A DNA stretch of 64,000 nt. Origin: Nematostella vectensis. Its lineage: Eukaryota; Cnidaria; Anthozoa; Actiniaria; Edwardsiidae. Within the stretch, counting starts at the first letter, position 1; the number at the start of each line of letters is the position of its first letter. The DNA lies in assembly GCF_932526225.1 (NCBI RefSeq), contig NC_064042.1, positions 3,145,001-3,209,000 on the forward strand, given 5' to 3'. A program made the translations under genes and the position numbers. Under the pieces are notes generated by a model that saw only the letters and a list, made by a program, of their open reading frames with translations, was not told the DNA's origin and did not search any database. Below, in pieces: positions 31,812-44,555 of the stretch.

Positions 31812-34800
31812 ATGTGTTCCAAGAAGATGGAAGTCAGTCGAGATGAGGCAAAGCGCATTCTTAGGAGACTTGGTAAGGGATAACTAACTTTGTTATCATA
31901 ATGACAAGCACACTTTTATGCAAGGATAAGGATAAATTCTTCCAGGATCATAAGTTGCTTTAGGTATGGCAATAATGAAAAAAGTATAATCTTTGAGCTT
32001 ATGCTTAAATTTAAAACTGCCAATAAAGATGATGATATGATGTCTCCAGAGTTTTGTTTAAGAGCTACACCTAAAGTCCCCTTATCTTTTTCCCCAAATC
32101 TAAGTTCTCTTATTGTTAACAAAGCTGATAATATTTGATTGATCATTTTGCAGAGCTTGAAGCTTACTCCTCTATAGTAAGTGTGTTCCGGGCACAAGGG
32201 GATCTTAGCAGGTGAGATAAAAATGTATTGAACTGATATATCACATGTCTTAACTTTTCCTTTTGTTAGGTCAACATTAAAATTTGAGTTCAAAAAGAAA
32301 AATCTATATCAAAAACAAAAAAAAGAAAATGTGAAATTGTTGAACTTAAAGCCGCATTGCCACCAGTTTACTTCCGGAGATCCGACGGAAACCTCAACCG
32401 TTAAAAGACAAAAGAATCTATTAAAATCCGAGATATTTAACAGGCCATCCGCTCTAAATTACCGATCACATCCTCAAAGAAACTACCAATAGACACACTG
32501 CTTTCAATATTTTGAAATATTTTTCGCGTTTTCCGCTAAAAATCATCGAAGATTGTTATGTAATCGACCGGAAGTAAACTGGTGACAATGCGACTTTAAA
32601 ACTCAGTTTCTGTCAGACAGTCTAAACAAATGACACAGTGTATGTTACTTTGCATTCTATGAAAACATTTTTGTGACCAAAACTGAGTTCTGCATATCTG
32701 TGAAAAAAAGAGATAAATCTTATTGATTTAATTGTTATCTTTTATAGAGACAAGAAGAAGATATTGACTGATTTGGGATTGCAACTTAGGTATGTTAATC
32801 CAATTACCCTTCTTGAATTATGTGTTAAGTATAAATTGATAAGGTACACAGGTTGACTCAAAGCACATAAAGGGACACAGAGAGAAATGCTTCTTCCAAA
32901 GTGTATTTTTTATTCTGATTTGCATTGTTGCATTTACATTGTTGAAAAAAAGAGATACAGATGAGAAAGTGAAAAAAGTGAGAAATCAAGCATTTCCAAA
33001 AGCATCCAAGAATTATTTCTAGGATTCACCACATTTTTCTAAAACCTTTTTGATACCATCTGACTCCTCTGACACTAGGATGTTTTTGGGCAACTCTTGT
33101 ACATATACAGTAAATCACTCAACATGCCCATAGAGCACTTTTCCTTCAGTTGATTAAACACTCTTTTGCAGCATTTCAACTGAACGCCATAGAGCTGAGA
33201 TAAGAAGAGCTTATAGCGATGATAGACTAGGAGCCGTAGCTGACTGGTAAGCTTAATTTTGCAATCCCTCTGTTTGCAATACAAGAAAGACACTAATAAG
33301 GGAATTTTCCCTCTCAGTATTTATGGGCCCAGTACGTGTGCTGAGTGGGCCGCTGAGGGGCGTAGGCTTGTGCCTCTCATGCCACGCCTTGTACCACAAA
33401 CTGTCCTTACTGCTACAGCAATGGCAGCAGCTAACTCTGCTGCTGCTCTCAATGCCAAGGTTCTACCAGCAACCTCTCAAGGTTTGTGCGAATGGTGTAT
33501 GGTATGATTTAAATCATTCATTGGGTTTTTAGTTTCATTATGCTATCAAACTTTTAGTTGAAGTCTTTGAAGCATATGTTCTGTAGTTTTTTCTCAATTT
33601 TCCAGTAAAAATTAGCTAGTGTACAACATGGTTAAAATTCAACGTGTTGTTGATTAGGGCTGGTAGCGCTAGGAAATTCACGTTATATTTTGTTCAAATG
33701 TTTGTTTACAGCGCTAATAATGTTGTAAAAATACAGCATTTTTGAGGCTACTGCCTCTTCATCAGTGTCTAAAAGCAAGAAACTGATAAAGAGGCAGTGG
33801 CTTCGAAGCGTCTGTATTTTTACAACATTATTAGCGCTGTAAACAAACATTTGAACAAAATATAAAGTGAAAAACATGCCTATAAAGAAGAAGCTTATGT
33901 ATTCCTTAGGTTATTTCTAGATCTGTTCTTGACCAACACAAACCTACACAGGCAATGGATATTGTTCACTTAGCCAGCTGTCTGCTATGGCACTGGTTTT
34001 TTATAGTATCTATAGTAAGCCATAGTTCCTGCCTTCTCTCCGTACTCCCTACACAGTTTGTTAATCTGTATATAGAAGTAAAAGTGCATGTAACCTTTTA
34101 TGCAATGTAGAAAACATGTTATTGTACAAATACCTAACAGTTATTTATTTGTGTTATTCATCACAGCAGCAAGTTCTGTTAGTGTTTCTAATGGTCTTGC
34201 TGGACCAAGCACCAGTGTTTCCCCTGGTGCAGCCAAAGCAATGGCGCTCAAGCTTCCAACTAACCCACCCGACTCCCAAATGGATGGAGATACAGAGGGA
34301 GAGGAGAGTAAGGCCCGGAAAAGGCGGCGTCTCAGTCAAACCCTACCTAATGCCAAGCCAGTCCAGAAAATTATTGTGACAACGGCAACACCAACCCTTA
34401 ACAAACCAAACATGAAAACAACCGGAACTTCTGTGAGTACCATGACCAAAGGGAACAAGCCAGGAACTGGTGTCATCATGAGACCCCCACCTAAGGTGTC
34501 GCTGCCTGCGTCGGCATCACAAGTCAAGCTTCTGACCAAGACTGTCGCTATCTCGCAAACAGTGTGCCAATCAAAAAGCATGCTCAACTACAAGACTGTG
34601 TCTGCGACAAGCCCTGCTGCCGTCAAGGTGCAAACGGTCATGAGTAACACTGCACCCAAAACCCAGGGAAAGGTGGGCATTACACCAGGTCCATCCCAAA
34701 CAAAGACATTCATGGTTCCTAAAACTCATGTATCAACCAGCCCTGGTAAACCTGCAGTAGGGCTGACGCTACCCAAGACTGGCATTACCACTGCACAACT

Positions 34801-37800
34801 ATTAGCCAAACAGAGAGGCAAGCAAGCAGCCCGTTTCAAGCCCCTCCCAGGAACTGTCAAATTCAAGTCTGTCACACCAGTTACCATGGGAACAGCATCT
34901 ACTGTTACTATGGTTTCTCCTAGTCCTGGACCCCATGTCACTCCAGGTAAGTTGGATTTTTCTTGGAGACAAAGTTGGAAAATTCTTCAGAAAACTCTCT
35001 AGCATATTTATTAATAACTATGATAATCATCTTTATATCTTAAAGTGACAACACCATCTGCGGCGGCACCAGTCAGTAGCAACCAGCCGGTGGTAAAGAT
35101 CATTCAGGTCCCTGGGTCTGCTGGTCTCTCCATCTCCAAACCAGTGGTTGTGATGACTGCCGGACCAAGCAAGCCTTCAGTACCTGGTGTGCTATCTACC
35201 AATGTCACATCTAAGTTTGGTCAGCCTGTGGTTCAGCCAGGGGTAAGTTGATGTAGGGCACACATGGTTATCATATGTTTGCCCCCTCTCCCACAAAATG
35301 ATGAACAGCATGAGTCATTGTTTTTTATTATCATGAACTGGATGTGAAATTTTGATAATACATTAAAAGTGAATTAATTTCACTTTTTATAGAAAAGATT
35401 ACAAACAAATTACAGTGAAACCTGGATTTTACATTATGCCGCGGGAGAAAGAAAATGTATCGTAAAATTGAGGTATCATTGCAAAGTGGTCCTTGATTTT
35501 AGGATATCAAGGAAAATCCATTGAAAATATCGTTGTAGAAAGGTCGGGTTAATTATCAGCTTTTACAAAATAATAATATTGTAACTCTACTCTGTGTAAG
35601 AATGTACAGTTACTCTTTTTAAGACTGTAAATCTGCATTAAATAAGATCTGTCAAGTCTGTCTTGAGTTTTTCACTCTTTGTTGATAGACAGAATCAGTA
35701 ATATCGTTGTATCAAGGTCAAATTACGCTTGGGAGAACAGATTTGTATCGTAAAATCAAGAACATTGTTGTACCCAATATCGTAAGATCGAGTTAATTTC
35801 TTATAAATTTAACTGTATTCCCGCCGGGAGAAAGGAACGTCATCGTAAAATCGAGGTTATCATAAGTATCCTAAAATCCAGGCTCCACTGTTATTTTTGT
35901 CTAATCGGCTGCTAAATAATTAGTTAAATAAGGCATGCCCATCTGTATATGTATCCATTATTTGGAAAAAAAAAGGTCTCAAAGAGTTAATGATAAATGT
36001 CTAGGTGTTACTGTATTTGTAAATAACATGTAAAAAATGATCCTAACACCATTCTACACACATTTCAGGTTTCTCTAAAAGTGGCTTCCAGCTTGACACC
36101 AGCAACAACTGCTGTACCTCCTCTTATTGCCCTGGCTACACAACCAACCAAGCCTGCTGCAACAGCGCCGCAGCTACCATCCACAGCACTCAAGACAGTT
36201 GTTGTGACAACTGCAGTTGTTGAAGGGAGCAAGAAGGTTGTTCTCACAGTGCCAGCCCCTGTGCTACCATTGCAAGGGAAACCTGCTGGTGGCGCACAGC
36301 TGCCTAGTGAGCCTATATGTCAAGGTGAGAATGCCATGTGATTTGCACACAGCTGTCTAGTGTGCGTATATGCCAAGGTGAGAATGGCATGTGATTTGCA
36401 CACTGCTGTCTAGTGTGCCTATATGCCAAGGTTAGAATGCCATGTGATTTGCACACTGCTGTCTAGTGTGCCTATATGCCAAGGTGAGAATGCCATGTGA
36501 TTTGCACACTGCTGTCTAGTGTGCGTATATGCCAAGGTGAGAATGGCATGTGATTTGCACACTGCTGTCTAGTGTGCCTATATGCCAAGGTGAGAATGCC
36601 ATGTGATTTGCACACTGCTGTCTAGTGTGCCTATATGTCAAGGTGAGAATGGCATGTGATGTATTTTTATTCTTGGTTTTGTCATGTGATTTGCTTGAGT
36701 GTCCAACGAAAACTTGGTAAAAGGGAATCCAATCCAAACAATTCATCTTTGCCTACAGGTCTAAGTAAAGTTGTCGTAACATTAGCAGCTTCTTCCCCTA
36801 CCAAGATCCTGCCAGGCAAGTCCGAGACAGCACCTGTTGGTGCCAAGAAGGTGTATCCACCTCTGGAATGCACTGAGCCTAGCTCAGTACTTCAAGCTTC
36901 TATAACACCTAAACCAGCAACTGCTCCTACTACTACCACACAAGTGAGGTCCCGGCCACTGCCGACAATCCTTCCTGCCCCACCAAAGCACACTTCAAAC
37001 CCACCTCTTACAACTATTACTACAGGAGGAACTCGTAGACTCACACAGATCCTTCCAGCTCCGTCTAAAGTCACCCTGCCAGCCTCAACTGTTGTGCTGC
37101 CAGTTAAAACTTTGTCATCGCCAGTTGTGACAACAGCAGTTGCTTCAGCTGCCTCATTGAAGCCTTCCAAGCCCATTGTGGTGACAACAGCAGTAGCAGC
37201 TCTTCCAACGCCTGAGACATCTGTGGCGGTGTCTATTCCAAATGCAGCTCCTCTGCTTATGCCACAGCCCAGTAAAGATGTACATCTGGTAAAAGAAACA
37301 GTAAAAGAGGTGAAGGGCAAATCACTTGAAGATGTGGCTAGAAGTGCAGTGCAAACACAGGTTGAAAGCCAAGGATCAAAAGCACAAAGTTCCACAGAGA
37401 AAAGAGGGGAGAAGACACTGTCAAAAGTGGGTAACATAGACGCAGTGTTATCTGAAGAAGATGGCATAGATTTGATGTGCTCAGAAACACTTGATACCCC
37501 AATCACACAAAATCAATCACCCCCCTTTCAGGAAGACCTCTTGATCAGTACAAAGCCTCCTTTTGAGCCAACTGCCTCTGTTGTTTCTACCACTGGTAGT
37601 AGGGTTTTGAATCAGAGGAGTGCCGCACATGGGGAAGACACCAAAGCATTTGCTAACCCATTAAATCACAACAAGAATCATTCCCCAAAGGTTATAGTGC
37701 AAACACTTTGTGACTCAGAATCTTCCAAACACCCTTTAGCACAATGTTCAGCAGACAGCCTTCAAAATTCTGATGAAGAGACTTTCAAGGATAATAAAGA

Positions 37801-40800
37801 TTTAAATGAAGGATCTAAATTGGAAGAAAACATTGGCATCTCGGGAGAAATAAAGAATGATTTAACTGAGGATACAGATAATGCTCCAGACCTCTCAGTT
37901 GTAAGTTCATTTTTGCAATCCTTTGGCACGGAACAATTTCAAAAGGTTACAACACCTGAAACAGAAAAACAAGGTAATAACCCAAATATCAGCACATTTG
38001 GATTCCATAACTTATTTGAGGAGAATGATGCAGCTGTAAAGGATGATAACATTCTGGAGATGAACAGAGAGTCACAAGAAAGTCTGGAGTCACAGGAAAG
38101 TCTAAGGATAACCAGCTCAAGTAGTTCTGAGCTGGGAGATATACCCTTTGCACTAGATCCAAACACCTCTAGCAGTGAACACAGCTTAGAAGCTTCTCAA
38201 GAACTTCATACACAAGCGGCAGATACTTTGGAAGTCAATGTTGCAGATGATGAGTTGACTGAGAGGGAGCGGCTTGCCCTTGAGGCGATAGCCAATGTCA
38301 GGACAAGTGGAAGAAAGCGGAAGGCGCCCATGCCACTAAATGTTTCGCCACCCAGACAGAGCTCTGGTTGGGTGCGGGGGGCGTTAAGGTGAGGAATAAG
38401 AGCGTAGGATTTTTACAAGTGTGACGTAGTTTTAAAGAAATGTTCTTGATATTAAAGTATGTTGATCAGCCACCCCTTACTATTACATTACAACTGTCCC
38501 CAAATTGCATAACATTACCATTTTGCGATGCATCATCCTAGCTTTGTCTGCCTTATGCAGCAAAAATGATTACAAAATTTCGTTCCACAACTTATACAGA
38601 TTAAATGCTTTACTTATAAAGCTCACTTATCTGCAATTACTCTTAGTCTCCTACAGAAGGTGTGTGGATACCGGGGCATTGGCAGGAGAAAAGGAGATGT
38701 TAGTGCAGCATCATGGTTCCTCAGACCAGGTAGCAAATAGCAGAAATAAATAGGTTCAAAATAGCGTGGATGTTGCTACTAACCAAGACTGCAGCATGCA
38801 TTTATTTACATTAGTTTCGGCAATGTTTTACTTTGATATGTCAAGTGTCCCCAAATTCATTAAAATGAATTCTAAACAGTAGTATTAAAAGGGTGCTGGA
38901 GTTTCAGAATGTATTTGTTCACACTAAACCACCCACTAGTGGGGTAGCTACCAAGCATGTTTATTGCTGTCTGCCATATTCACATATGTGGGGATGCGTC
39001 ATACTTGCCATCCTTGAAAGCTAAAAACGGGGAGATTGTGCTTTAAATACAAGAGCTGCATAAGAAATTCTTGATGAATTTTCCCAGCAGATTACAGTAA
39101 ATGTATAGGATGTTTTGATTGTTTTCCCAAGGAGATTAAAAACTAGGAGTCTCCCACAAAAACCGGGTGAGTTGGCAGGATTGAGTGTGCACACCCCTAC
39201 ACTCCCTTGGTACATTTCTGTCCATCACTTTTCAAGTCTATCATACAAACTGTGCATCCTTTCTTTTGACCCCAATCAGTTGACCCCAATGATGCGCCAG
39301 GGTACTACAAAGTTATACGGACACCAATGGACTTTGGGACCGTCAAGCACAAGCTAGAGGTAATGTGGAATAGTATTGCTGCTGGAAAACAAGTTATGTA
39401 GAATTAATGTGAAAATGGTATTTCTGCTAGAGACAGTCCCAATTTTCTTTGAAGAACACAATCAATCATTTTCTTTTAGTGTGGAACCTTCATATAACTT
39501 TCATTGACTGGATAACCTCTATATAACAGACACTTCCCTTATTTCCAGTTTCCTATTTAAATTCTTTTCAAATTTTATACTTGAAAGATAAAATAAATTC
39601 TCACTCATTTTTTTTCTGCTCAGAGTGTAGGCTTGTACCCAGGATTTGCTTAAGGGGAGTGCTCAGTCCTAGGTACCATATGGAAACAGAATAATTGTGT
39701 TATTTATTCAAATTCTCCTGCATTCATTAGAAATATTAAAAGACCAGGTATCTTTTGTCCTAGTTAACCCTGATTTAAAGTCATGAAATGTGTCTCAATC
39801 TGCTACTGTGTGCACTTTTGTTTTGTGTTCAGTCGGGCATGTATGACGACTATAGTGCTTTCCATGATGATATGATGCTGGTGAAGAACAACTGTTTCTG
39901 CTACAACCCTCAAGGACATGATGTCAGAAACGTAAGAAAAATCAATGATATTTCGAAAAAGGGTTAAGGCAGTTGCACAGCCGCCCCTACTGGACATTTC
40001 CTTATCATTTTAGGAAAAAAGTATGGGGGCCCGACCCTGTTAGGTTGTACAGAACTGATCTTTCCACCTATCTTTGTACGAAAATACAACAAAGCCAAAT
40101 GAAAAGGCTTTTACTTTAAAGTAGCAACAGTTTTACCACTGCTCGCACATACTGCTTGAAGTTCGAATTAATCTGCCTTGGAATTGATTTGATTTGCATT
40201 CCCTTGATGCTAGTGGAGAACATCTGCTGCACAAGGGTGTGTTGTCTTTGGATAATTATATAGTTGATAATTATATAGTTAACCTTATAGATTGCAATAC
40301 AATCATGCTATCCAACATTGTTCCCAAGTACACTAAATATAACCCAGGTCTAGGCTGCAAAGGGCTTCAATTAACAAATCCTATGTATCTTAACTTACTA
40401 ATAAAACATCCTTTGTGTACTTTCATCCTGCCACTGTATGAAAACTGAGGATTTTGTTTGGGGGAAGAAAAAATACACCAAATACAAAGATAATGAAAAC
40501 TTCAAAACTACATTTATGACATTAGAGCATAAAAAGATTGCTTATGAACTGCTTTTTTCATTCATTCAGGACTGTGATGAGGTGTTCAGATTTTATGAGA
40601 TTGAGTATGCCAAGATGTTGGAGAGATGGGAAAAGGTAATTACTTTCAACCTAAAGTAATATCTACTACTGTAAAAACTCTTTAAGCCCCAAGTATATTG
40701 GAGAGGGGGCTTTGTTGTCGTCAACCAGCTTTGTGACTACGTGACAAGCCCGCATGTATGCATGGGTAAAAACCACTGAAGCGCTTAGCTGCACATAGTG

Positions 40801-41319
40801 CCGATAGCAGTGGCTAATATATGCAGCTGGGCCCTGCAGTATTCTTTACCCATGCTTACATGTGGGCTTGTCGCAGAGTCGCCAAGCCGGTCGATGACAA
40901 CCTTTTGTCAAACGACTTTATAACCCATCATCACTAGTTCACGGTCCTGACATATAGGATGGGTTATTTTATCTGAGAGTCGAATCCCTACTCCTCTCAA
41001 AATAAAGCACACTGAAAATTCAATGGTTAGAATATTAAAAAAATAGGACAAATGCTTATCCACAAATAAAATGAGATGATAAAGTGCCCTTTTGTTTAAT
41101 ATTACATCCCTAAGATAAGCAATAACTAAGCTTTCTTTTATGCTTGAGGTTTTTGTCCACTTTCCTGACACTGTTTGGAGCTCTGCGATTCTAGCCTGCT
41201 TTTTCCCTGTGTAATGTTAATTTAAATGTCGTGTGTTCTTTTATTAGTGCCATGTATCACCAGCCAAGAAGCCACGCCCACTAACCAAGCAACAAGATAT
41301 TGCTGGCACGAGCTTGTAG
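31812..41319 (+). CDS. EMSY: EMSY-like transcriptional regulator with a C-terminal bromodomain, 14 coding exons
   Basis: The exons are 31812-31872, 32154-32211, 32748-32789, 33172-33246, 33318-33481, 34167-34946, 35046-35242, 36069-36324, 36759-38388, 38647-38729, 39280-39359, 39833-39931, 40570-40635 and 41248-41319. The total is 3,663 nt (1,220 aa; human EMSY is about 1,320) and every phase matches. Residues ~6-80 are an ENT domain (RDEAKRILRRL, ELEAYSS, RAQGDLS, ISTERHRAEIRRA). EGRRLVPLMPRLVPQ and a KARKRRR patch follow, both EMSY hallmarks, then a long Ser/Thr/Pro/Val-rich middle. The last exons encode a bromodomain: SLLQKVCGYR helix, SWFLRPVDPNDAPGYY, TPMDFGTV, and NNCFCYNP with the acetyl-lysine Asn, then EIEYAKMLERW. 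EMSY binds BRCA2 and KDM5/SIN3 complexes in vertebrates; acetyl-lysine reading by this protein is inferred. The start could also be the in-frame ATG at 31827, which has a better context. Confidence 0.88.
32350..32595. mobile_element. TTAA-flanked MITE
   Basis: TTAA flanks both ends (32346-32349 and 32596-32599). The inverted ends are AG(C/T)CGCATTG(C/T)CACC followed by AGTTTACTTCCGG, ~28 bp with two mismatches. TTAA target sites are typical of Kolobok and piggyBac elements. The 246-bp inside has no coding capacity. It is intronic in EMSY. Confidence 0.8.
33677..33871. repeat. long hairpin MITE
   Basis: Arms of about 75-85 bp (TTATATTTTGTTCAAATG, TGTTTACAGCGCTAATAATG and their complements) surround a centre with GAGGC(T/A)..TGCCTCTT. 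It is in an EMSY intron. No clear target duplication is visible. Confidence 0.75.
35413..35891. mobile_element. non-autonomous DNA transposon with CAGTG ends
   Basis: The left end CAGTGAAACCTGGATTTTA and the right end TAAAATCCAGGCTCCACTG form imperfect inverted repeats. Internal repeats of ATCGTAAAATCGAGG occur in both halves. TTA flanks both ends. Elements with CAGTGGAACC ends are widespread in animals. It is intronic in EMSY. Confidence 0.65.
36295..36661. repeat. 53-bp tandem repeat spanning an EMSY exon-intron boundary
   Basis: About seven copies of a 53-bp unit (CA(G/C)CTGTCTAGTG, CTATATGCCAAG, GTGAGAATG.CATGTG, ATTTGCA). The first copy contains the last ~30 coding bases of the exon ending at 36324 and its splice donor CAAG|GTGAG. 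The copies that follow repeat the same donor in the intron, one of them mutated to GTTAG. Confidence 0.9.
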
Positions 41320-44300
41320 AAGCAACCCCTGTACATACTCACAGTAATGTAGAATATAAGTTAAATGTACTACACAAAGTTTTCAAATGAGGCCATTCAA
41401 TAATGGCTCAAAATGAAGGCCAGTGGAGCCTCCATATAAGAGACTCCTGTTGTGTGGAAAACCTTTTTATAACAAACAGAAACTTAGTATACTTTATACA
41501 AACTCTTTAAATAAAACATCCATTGAGCTGTAACCTACATAAAACAAACAAATTTTTCAGCCTGAGGGTGCCCTTTATATCAACACAAGTACTAAAGTGC
41601 AAGATATCAACAATGTTCATTTTCCTTGTGCTCATGCTTGGGTCTGGTTGTTCAAAGTGTAAACGAAACACAATGAAGATAAAACAACGCAGTGATTGGT
41701 TATTTATGTCAGGTGACCATGACTGATCATTCAGATTATTCCGCCCTCAAGCCTTGTCGTCTTTCAAGATGGCAATTAAGCATTAGGAGAGGTTTAGTGA
41801 GGTAGTTCACTTATTAGCAACTCTTTTCAATTAGAAACAAACCCATTAAAAAAGCCCTTGTGTTTTTGCTTGCATCTGTGCTTGCGTCACTAGTGAAAAC
41901 CAGGCTTGGAGAGAAAAATATGGGAAGATTTTGAATGAGTCTGAAAGGGTGGTCTTTGTGTGAGTTGTATGTACTTCAGAGTTTTGAGCATGTAGGAAGG
42001 TAGAGCAATTTACCTTTATATGTATCTGTCATCTGGTAATTTTTTTTTTGTTTCTAAGAAGAAAAAAAACTTCAAATTTTACTCTTTAATCATGGAGGAT
42101 AAATGCTGTAGCGATAACAAAACTTTTATTTTTCATAAATGTTGGTTTGTGAAAAAAATTGTTAGGAGCATTTAGCGAGTCTTTTGGTGTGTAGATTGGA
42201 GAAAAAAAGAATTAAGCTTTCTGTTTGTCATTAGATGGCAAGCACACTTCAGAAATGTGACATTTTTCTGTATCTACAACCCAACATCATATACAACAAA
42301 TCCATCAAAATTATATATTTTAATATTGTAAATTTACTACAATATCTGACTAAGAAAACATAATTTTGTTAACAGGTATTGCAGAACTATGTAATATATG
42401 CATCATATATATATCTTCAGTTTTTTTTAGATATATCAAGCTGTGAACTATTTTTAATTAAAACTAATATTGTAGATATTAATATTTGTTTCTTGGAATT
42501 AGTGTTTAAGTTCCAGTCATTTTGTTTGTCAGTGAATGATGAAAACATTTTTTTGGCTAAAGTTCTTCATTTCACAAAAAAGCTACAAGGCCACCTTTTT
42601 ATTTTTTTTTTGTTTTGCAACTTTGTATTATGTTTTTTAATGGTAAATCCAAAAGATAATAAATATAATTTTATTTTGCTGATTTGCGAAAAACTAAGTT
42701 TGTCAGATCTTTTTAACAAAAAGAGAAAAGGGTGGTCTTATAAGGCTGAATTCAGAGTGTAAGTAGTGTACATATACTTCTCTGGAGACACTGTAAACGT
42801 GGTAGTTTTGATTACTTTTGTACTTGATGGAATTGCATAAAGATGACTCGAATTGAATGTGGTACAAAATGTGAAGTAATGAATGAAAAGTTAATTATAG
42901 GTGCAAAAATCTGCAGCCTAAAATTTCCACTTTTGCAGTAGAAGTTAAAGAGGCCATCTCAAACCTCCAAAGATGCATTTCAAGGAGCCCAGCCCCTGTG
43001 ATTTCAAAAGTATACAGACTGGACACACTGGTGTATTATAAACCATTCCACGCACCAACAAAATTAACATTTTGCACATTTAGAAGTTATTTATTTCTCA
43101 TTTGTTTTACCAAGTTCCTTACTAACTTTTTATATCATCCAATTGAAAAACAAAATTCTGAATGAGAAAGCTATAGCGCAGGCTAAACTTTCCATTTTGC
43201 TTTACTTCTTATGTGATACCTCAAAGAAGCAAACAGAAAACACATTAAGTATCTGCATCTTCTATATCCAATGTGGTGAATCCACCTGGTGGAATCTGTT
43301 TTTATTTTAATATCACCACTCATCTCTGTATTAACCTGCATTAGGCTCTCATGGGTTTTTTCCACAAATTTTCTGTATCACACCCAATTTCTGTCCAAGT
43401 TGGGTTGACTGCTAAGTGGTAGTGAATGCATTGGAGGTAGAATGGGGTGGCCGGAACAGGAAACACAACAAATACTATGGAACTTGGTTTCAGATATGCT
43501 TTGTGGAAGAAAATTCAGTCTATAATTAATTGTGAGGTATTAACTCTATGTAACTTTCCATACATTCTATCATATTTTTTGCATAGATTTTAAGGAAAAA
43601 TTACAAGGTAATCAAGGTGTATGATAATTCAAGGTTATTTGGTGTTTTTCAGTTGTCTTCCCACAAGTTTAAGATGGTGAATTGACATTGAAGCCAAACA
43701 ACTAACCTTAAAATATGCATTGCCATACCTTTTATCGGAAAATAAACAATTTAAAACAAAAGAGATAATTTTTTGTCTGGATTGTGGCCACATTTACTTT
43801 TGTCTTTAGATGTTCAGTGAAGACCTCAATCAAAAAGCGTTATTATTCAAGCTCTCTATTAAATGCAATTGATGCATGTTTTTTTCTAATGTAGCTTGGT
43901 AATCTGCTACGCAGCCGTCCTTAGTCTCAGTCTGGAATCCCTACCAGTAGCGGATCTAGGGGGAGGATTTAGGGGGTTTAACCACCCCCCCCCCCCCTTT
44001 GGGCTGCCAGAAAGCCATATGTATCATTTGTCACTGAGCCAAACCCCCCCTTTATAGATCCTCCCGTGCCTTCCTACAAATGTCTGCTTGGCTGCTGTGT
44101 ACCAGAACAATCTATAAGTAAAGCCTAAGTTGCTGAGAACAGACACTGCTTCTCATCATTTTTCAATTGTCTTTTTTGTCTAACTTCATCTTATGAAACT
44201 CAAAAACAGCAAAAATAACAGCCTTTGTAAAAGTGAAGTCTTTTTTATTCATTTGTTGTTTATATGTTAAATAATAATTTACATGCACTGGAGGCAAGTA

Positions 44301-44555
44301 CATGGTCAAAATTGACAGAATACAATGTTCTCACACGTTATCCAGAAGTAATGAGTTTTTTTAGAAGTTTGCTGAGCAAACACAAATGCTTGCAAATAAC
44401 TCATTCGGTAAAATAAAAAGCTTTTAAAAAATATTTTACAAATTGTTTCATAACTAATATAGCAACTGAAAGAGTCCCATTACCACACACTTAACAGCAG
44501 TTTAATTATCCACAATAAATTCTAATTTGTATTTTTTGTAGAATCCAAATCCTAA
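41320..44555. other. EMSY 3' UTR and intergenic space
   Basis: An AATAAA at 41510-41515 is a candidate poly(A) signal ~190 bp after the EMSY stop, and another is at 43741-43746. The rest is AT-rich with no recognisable exon. Fragments like CCTCCATATAA and CCTTTTTATAACA at 41.43-41.48 kb look like transposon debris. Confidence 0.4.
43939..44070. mobile_element. MITE remnant with C-run
   Basis: AGTAGCGGATCTAGGGGGAGG at the left pairs roughly with TATAGATCCTCCCGTG at the right, with a run of 13-14 C inside. This is a typical short GC-run non-autonomous element between EMSY and the CFAP97D1-like gene. Confidence 0.45.

Noticed and set aside
38385-38392. EMSY ending at the TGA after WVRGAL
   Set aside because: A consensus donor overlaps the stop, and the next acceptor at 38646 continues in phase into a complete bromodomain.
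38657-38753. Use of the CTACAG acceptor at 38656 with the frame RCVDTGALAGEK
   Set aside because: That phase does not join the following bromodomain exon. The acceptor 10 bp upstream gives matching phase on both sides and a proper bromodomain helix.
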